A DNA stretch of 64,000 nt, from assembly GCA_021442155.1 (NCBI GenBank), contig CM038215.1, forward strand, positions 279,360,413-279,424,412, written 5' to 3'. A program made the translations under genes and the position numbers. Shown piece after piece: positions 60,147 through 64,000 of the stretch (its first letter is position 1; each line of letters opens with the position of its first letter). Source of the stretch: Cymbidium sinense. Lineage: Eukaryota; Streptophyta; Magnoliopsida; Asparagales; Orchidaceae. Under the pieces are notes generated by a model. It ran no database searches. It saw only the letters and a list, made by a program, of their open reading frames with translations, and was not told where the DNA came from.

Positions 60147-61610
60147 TTACTCTTCCCACACCGACCTTGTCCTCAAGGTCACAATCATGAATTGTCTTGT
60201 GATTCCTCAATTTATACCTAAGAATCCTCGTGGATAGTATTCCTTCCAGAACTACTAGTTCGATTGATTTGATTTTTTTTTGATTGAAGTAGTGTCCTTT
60301 GTTCTAATGATTGATGGTTCTTACTAAGAAGATGGAAGATCATGTCCCTGTAGTACTTACTTACGTATTACAATTATAATGTTGTGTCATGTATTACAAT
60401 GGGCGGGTGATGGCGATTATGAGAATTCTTTGTGGCCCTCTATTTGAGGATGGTAAGATTGTTGTGCCCAAATTTTACTTATAAATCGGATCTCTTCGCA
60501 ACTATGCCATATTCTATATAGTGTTATATCCAAAATAAAATATGTATGTAAGTGGTTATAACTATTTGGAAGGTTGATAATTATGCATACTTTAGATAAT
60601 CTTTCTTAGCCTGGATTGAATGGCTAATAATTAAAGCTTATTTCTGATAGTTCTTCTTGTACCCATTATTTTTTTTAGAGTATACTTGATACTCTTGATC
60701 ATCATTGATCATCATTAAAGCAAATAATTTAGATTGACATATATGTTCTCTATGATATTTTTCATCACAGTTGAAGCACACACATTTCTTTATTCTTTCT
60801 TCCAAGCAGTGTGACTACGAATTGATATTGGATGTTTATTGAGCGTGTTGTATTTGTGGGAGTAGGCGGTAATGGATGGTTGATATATCTGGTTGTTTTC
60901 TTTGGAGATTGGTTGACTGTAATTTCTGGTCATTTCATCAGCCTATCTTCCATTTTAGCTAATTGAAAAGCTTTTGAAGAGAATTGGTAGTCCTCACTTC
61001 TCTCTTAATATCTTGTCAAGCGCGATTCAAAATAACTTTGTAAAAAATTGGTGGAATACGAAATTTGATTAATTCCTCAAATTCATTGTAAAATCTTGAA
61101 CGTAATTTTCTGTAGTAACAGCTAATTCTCTCTCTCAAATCTGAGAGGGTCCAAATAACTAACTTCTCTTAAACTGTCCATGAATGCAATTGATTGTTTA
61201 AGTTCATCCATCGATACCGAGTGCAGTCCATCCATGTAAACGACTATAATAAACTTTTGGTCTTACGATAAGCTATAGTATTGGAAGAAGTCTTCTTTGA
61301 GCATTCTGGGTTTTCTCCATTAAATCTTGGCATATCTACCTTACAGGTCTATTGTTGTTGTATATATGTTTGTAGTACAAAATTTTGAGTTGAATTACAT
61401 ATCTGGGATTGAGATTATTGTTGTTCTTGAGAATTTTTTTCCAATTTGTCTTCTATAGCAGTTAATCTTCTTGAAACTTCATTCAAGATCATAGTTATTG
61501 AGGACATTTGCTCCTCTGTTTTATTGAGTCTTGTCACACATTCTTCTAATATCTTGGTTGTGTGTCTTGTTCCTTCTACCATTGTTGGTTGTGGTAATCA
61601 ACGAGAGCAC
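60147..61610 (-). pseudogene. gag relic with zinc knuckle and deleted pol
   Basis: The minus-strand start ATG lies at 61,582-61,580. Readings in order: MVEGTRHTTKILEECVTRLN, then VSRRLTAIEDKLEKNSQEQQ (stop), then KVDMPRFNGENPE, then YRWMNLNNQLHSWTV (frame changed), then DIKREVRTTNS. These match plant Ty3/Gypsy gag (usual MPRF.G.NPEGWI, DWYRWM...Q..SW, IKREVR). The zinc knuckle CFNCDEKYHREHIC (C-x2-C-x4-H-x4-C) at 60,779-60,736 is complete. Between it and the polyprotein end there is room for under 600 bp, so protease, RT, RNase H and integrase are gone. Confidence 0.8.
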
Positions 61611-62702
61611 TAATACGGTCCGGTTTGTGTTAATTGAACCGATCTGAGTGGAATGAACCCGGCTTGAGCTAGGAATAGTGATTGGGTTCAACGGCTGCCT
61701 CCTGAGCCGTCTGATCGTGCCGTATTCCTCCTTGCCGTTGGATCTAGCACTTGGATTTACCTTATTAGCCTTGAATTTCACCGTCTGATCCTTCTGCCGA
61801 TGGTGGAATCCACGCGGCTTCTTCCTGATCGATTGATCTGGTTTTCTTGATAACTGCTCCCTTGGAATGGATTTGAGCCGTTGATGGATGTTGTTGTTGT
61901 TAGCCCGATGAATCTTTCGTGAGAAGCTTTTGCATTAACCTATTTTGGCTTTTCTCTTTTCGACAGTTCGAGTCGTCGACACTCCAGAGAAGGGAAAGGC
62001 GGGGAGCGGGGAAGAAACCCTAGGGTTCCTGCTGGGGAAGATGGTGATTCCGAAGAAACCAGAAGAAATTGCAGGAGGAAGAAGGAGAAGAAGGAGCAGA
62101 GGAAGAGAAGAATTCCTTTCAAAAATATATTCATTACCTCTGTTTGGTTTCTTTACCCTATTTATACTTTCTATTTTTCTCCTATAGTATAGATCTATGC
62201 TTTCTTTTACAAGGGTTGAAATTTTGTACACTTTTGTAACTGTTTTCTGTTACAGTTGGCTGAGTTTCTTGCTGTCTTTTATCTTGTTCGTTCTCTGGAA
62301 TATTTGGTGGTTATTCTGTTAGCTTAGCTGTCAAGATCTTTTCTTGGTTTCTTGGTTTCTGGTCTTTTGTTCTACTTCTTCCATTCTGTACAACCGTCAG
62401 AGTAAATTCTTCTTGTTTTCTCTTTATTTTGTCGATTGTCTTCTAACTGATTTCTGTCTTTGGTGTTGATGCAGGATTAGATCTAAGTCCTCGCTTCTTA
62501 TTATCTAACTACGTGATGTTATAATATTGTTTCTGATCGATCTGCTTATTATTAATTCTCTCTAGGGAACTTGTATTACTAGACTTGTATTTTAGCATTC
62601 AATTGAGTTATATTCTGTAGTTTCTTTCTTGTACTATAATTCTTCTATTGTAAATGATGGATGTATGTTATAATTTGACAATTAGAGGATTTAGTTATAT
62701 CA
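61611..62702 (-). repeat. 5' LTR (1092 bp)
   Basis: The longer of the two LTRs. Contains words missing from the left copy, for example GAACCCGGCTTGAGCTAGG at about 61,655 and TTGCCGTTGGATCT at about 61,733. On the minus strand the sequence just inside it is GTGCTCTCGTTGATTACCAC, a damaged form of the usual tRNA primer-binding region. Confidence 0.9.
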
Positions 62703-63530
62703 ATATACGAATAAAAACACCAGCAAATTTTCTCTGAATTATAATATAACTTCGTTAAAATAAACATGCACAAGAAGATTTCCCATGCGATGAAATTACG
62801 GTAAGACATAAAGTGAATGGTTAAAAATAAAAATTATATATCATATTCTACGAGGAAAAACTTAGTTTAGAACACTCCTCCCATTACCATACTAATATCA
62901 CCATCAACAAACTACATAGAAACTAAAACACAGTAATCAACAAGCCACTACACTATAGCTTCTACAATATCTCTGATCTTCAATGCAAAATGATAAAAAT
63001 CAATATAAACGAGGAAAGCTTAACTGAACAAGCTAAGATTTAATAAAAATTCTCCAAAAATTCATTTCGTTTCACATTCTCAGGAAACAATACATAAAAT
63101 ACTTTCAAATGAATTCTTTATTAAAGTACAAAACATAGTTTTTTATAACAAACTTGAAGTCACTTTGGTTTTATAACAAACTTGAAGTCACTTTGGATAG
63201 GCCATTCTGGATCTAATTTTATTCACATCAGTGATCAGTCCTATGTACTTCACATTTTGTCACTCACTGGAGATTTTTCATAGCAGTTGCTGAAACATGT
63301 GTTTTGGGACACGTAATTATTATCTTGATATAAATGTGGTGTGCCAACTGCAACTACATTCTTCATTCTTTTCTACTGAAAGCTATACACAAAGTTTAAA
63401 GTATTCTTGCACAAAACTTTTGTTAAAACTTGTATCCATATTATCTTTAGTATGTCACATACCTTTATTTATCTACTTGCCTCAATTATGTATCTTCTAC
63501 CTCCTATCACATATTCTTTTGATCCTTACT
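62703..63530. other. AT-rich intergenic DNA
   Basis: No recognisable gene. The only structure noted is a 28-bp duplication (listed). The 82-codon ORF at 63,297-63,545 resembles nothing known and runs into the SINE tail. Confidence 0.7.
63143..63196. repeat. Two 28-bp tandem copies
   Basis: TTATAACAAACTTGAAGTCACTTTGG occurs at 63,143 and at 63,171 without change. Confidence 0.95.
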
Positions 63531-63532
63531 AC

Positions 63533-63727
63533 TTTTTTTTTATGACAAGGTGTCCACCCGAACCCCCACCCACTTTGTGACGTGTTGCTTCCATTATGAA
63601 TAATGAGAAAACTTAACTGAACTTACAAAGTTTGCTCTCACTCTTTTCTGCAGTCACCCCGTCGAGGAGAATCGAACACGGGGAGTTCGACGCCGCTCAT
63701 GCCAATCGAGCTAAGGGCGGTGGGTAA
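63533..63727 (-). mobile_element. tRNA-derived SINE with oligo(A) tail
   Basis: On the minus strand it starts CCACCGCCCTTAGCTCGATT. TTAGCTCGATTGGC resembles the RNA polymerase III A box (TRGCNNAGYNGG), and about 30 bases later GTGTTCGATTCTCC resembles the B box (GGTTCGANNCC). The body ends GGGTGGACACCTTGTCAT followed by nine A. Head, spacing, length (about 195 bp) and tail fit a plant SINE. No clear target-site duplication was found. Confidence 0.75.
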
Positions 63728-64000
63728 AACATCAGTTACAACTTATAGCTATATTACATTTGATCTACTACATATTCCTTCGAATCGTTATATGTTGATT
63801 TATCTACTTGCCTTAATGATGCATCTTCTAGCACAAAAAGTACAAGCTCGAACCAACAAAATGTATTTTCTAAGATCTTATTTTCAATAGATAACTGATA
63901 CTGCTCCTACCATCTCTTTAAGATAATCAACTTTCAATCCATCCTTCCTATTTTTCCTGGTCATCAATCTTAAAATTTCTATTTTCGCATGACTTATAAT
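63728..64000. other. AT-rich flank to the window edge
   Basis: No feature supported. It shares loosely spaced words with 63,440-63,500 (TTTATCTACTTGCCT, then AT.ATG.ATCTTCTA), suggesting an old local duplication into which the SINE inserted. Confidence 0.4.

Larger units (their letters stand above)
59196..62702 (-). mobile_element. Internally deleted Ty3/Gypsy LTR retrotransposon
   Basis: Two direct LTRs (59,196-60,146 and 61,611-62,702) bracket a 1.46-kb interior. On the minus strand the element reads 5' LTR (right), gag with an intact CCHC zinc knuckle, and then, with nearly all of pol gone, a polyprotein end (ACCTTGAGGACAAGGTC, the common LEDKV terminus) and a purine-rich GGTGTGGGAAGAGTAA tract just before the 3' LTR (left). 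LTR ends are TGATACGG...TATCA on the left and TAATACGG...TATCA on the right. Flanks ATGTA and ATATA agree at four of five positions. It could move only with help from a complete relative. Confidence 0.85.

Overview
The window looks like nuclear DNA of a flowering plant. It is very AT-rich, dense in decayed retrotransposons, and carries one convincing spliced plant gene with GT-AG introns. The GC-rich, glycine-rich first exon and multi-kilobase introns would suit a monocot, but the sequence does not prove that. No bacterial-style operons, CRISPR arrays, rRNA genes or canonical tRNA genes were seen.

Left third (1-22,500): almost entirely non-coding retroelement DNA. Three diverged copies of one long repeat are present, copy 1 forward (about 1-8,500) and copies 2 and 3 inverted (about 9,300-15,480 and 16,640-21,900). 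Copies 1 and 2 each end in a minisatellite whose units fold into covarying hairpins. Other blocks are a GC-rich promoter-like stretch, a GGTCAA-rich stretch and long AATTAA-type AT-rich DNA.

22,960-28,500: a plus-strand Ty3/Gypsy polyprotein relic (gag, protease, reverse transcriptase, RNase H and a second RNase H, the signature of the Tat/Ogre group). It is full of stops and frameshifts and lacks integrase.

29,540-54,300: the only clear host gene, a six-exon RING-H2 E3 ubiquitin ligase of the RFI2 (RED AND FAR-RED INSENSITIVE 2) type. It encodes 406 aa spread over 23.8 kb. Two short upstream ORFs precede its start, the second overlapping it. Its introns hold a hAT-type non-autonomous element, several copies of a MITE-like family, two RTE-type LINE relics (one with an internal triplication), minisatellites and short duplications.

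54,350-64,000: an antisense L1-type LINE relic just past the gene, an AT-rich stretch with an (AT)30 microsatellite, a short unidentified ORF, an internally deleted minus-strand Ty3/Gypsy element with both LTRs, and a tRNA-derived SINE on the minus strand.

Apart from the RING ligase, no set of genes working together was found. The strongest candidate for something undescribed is the paired, covarying hairpin minisatellite inside the long repeat family.
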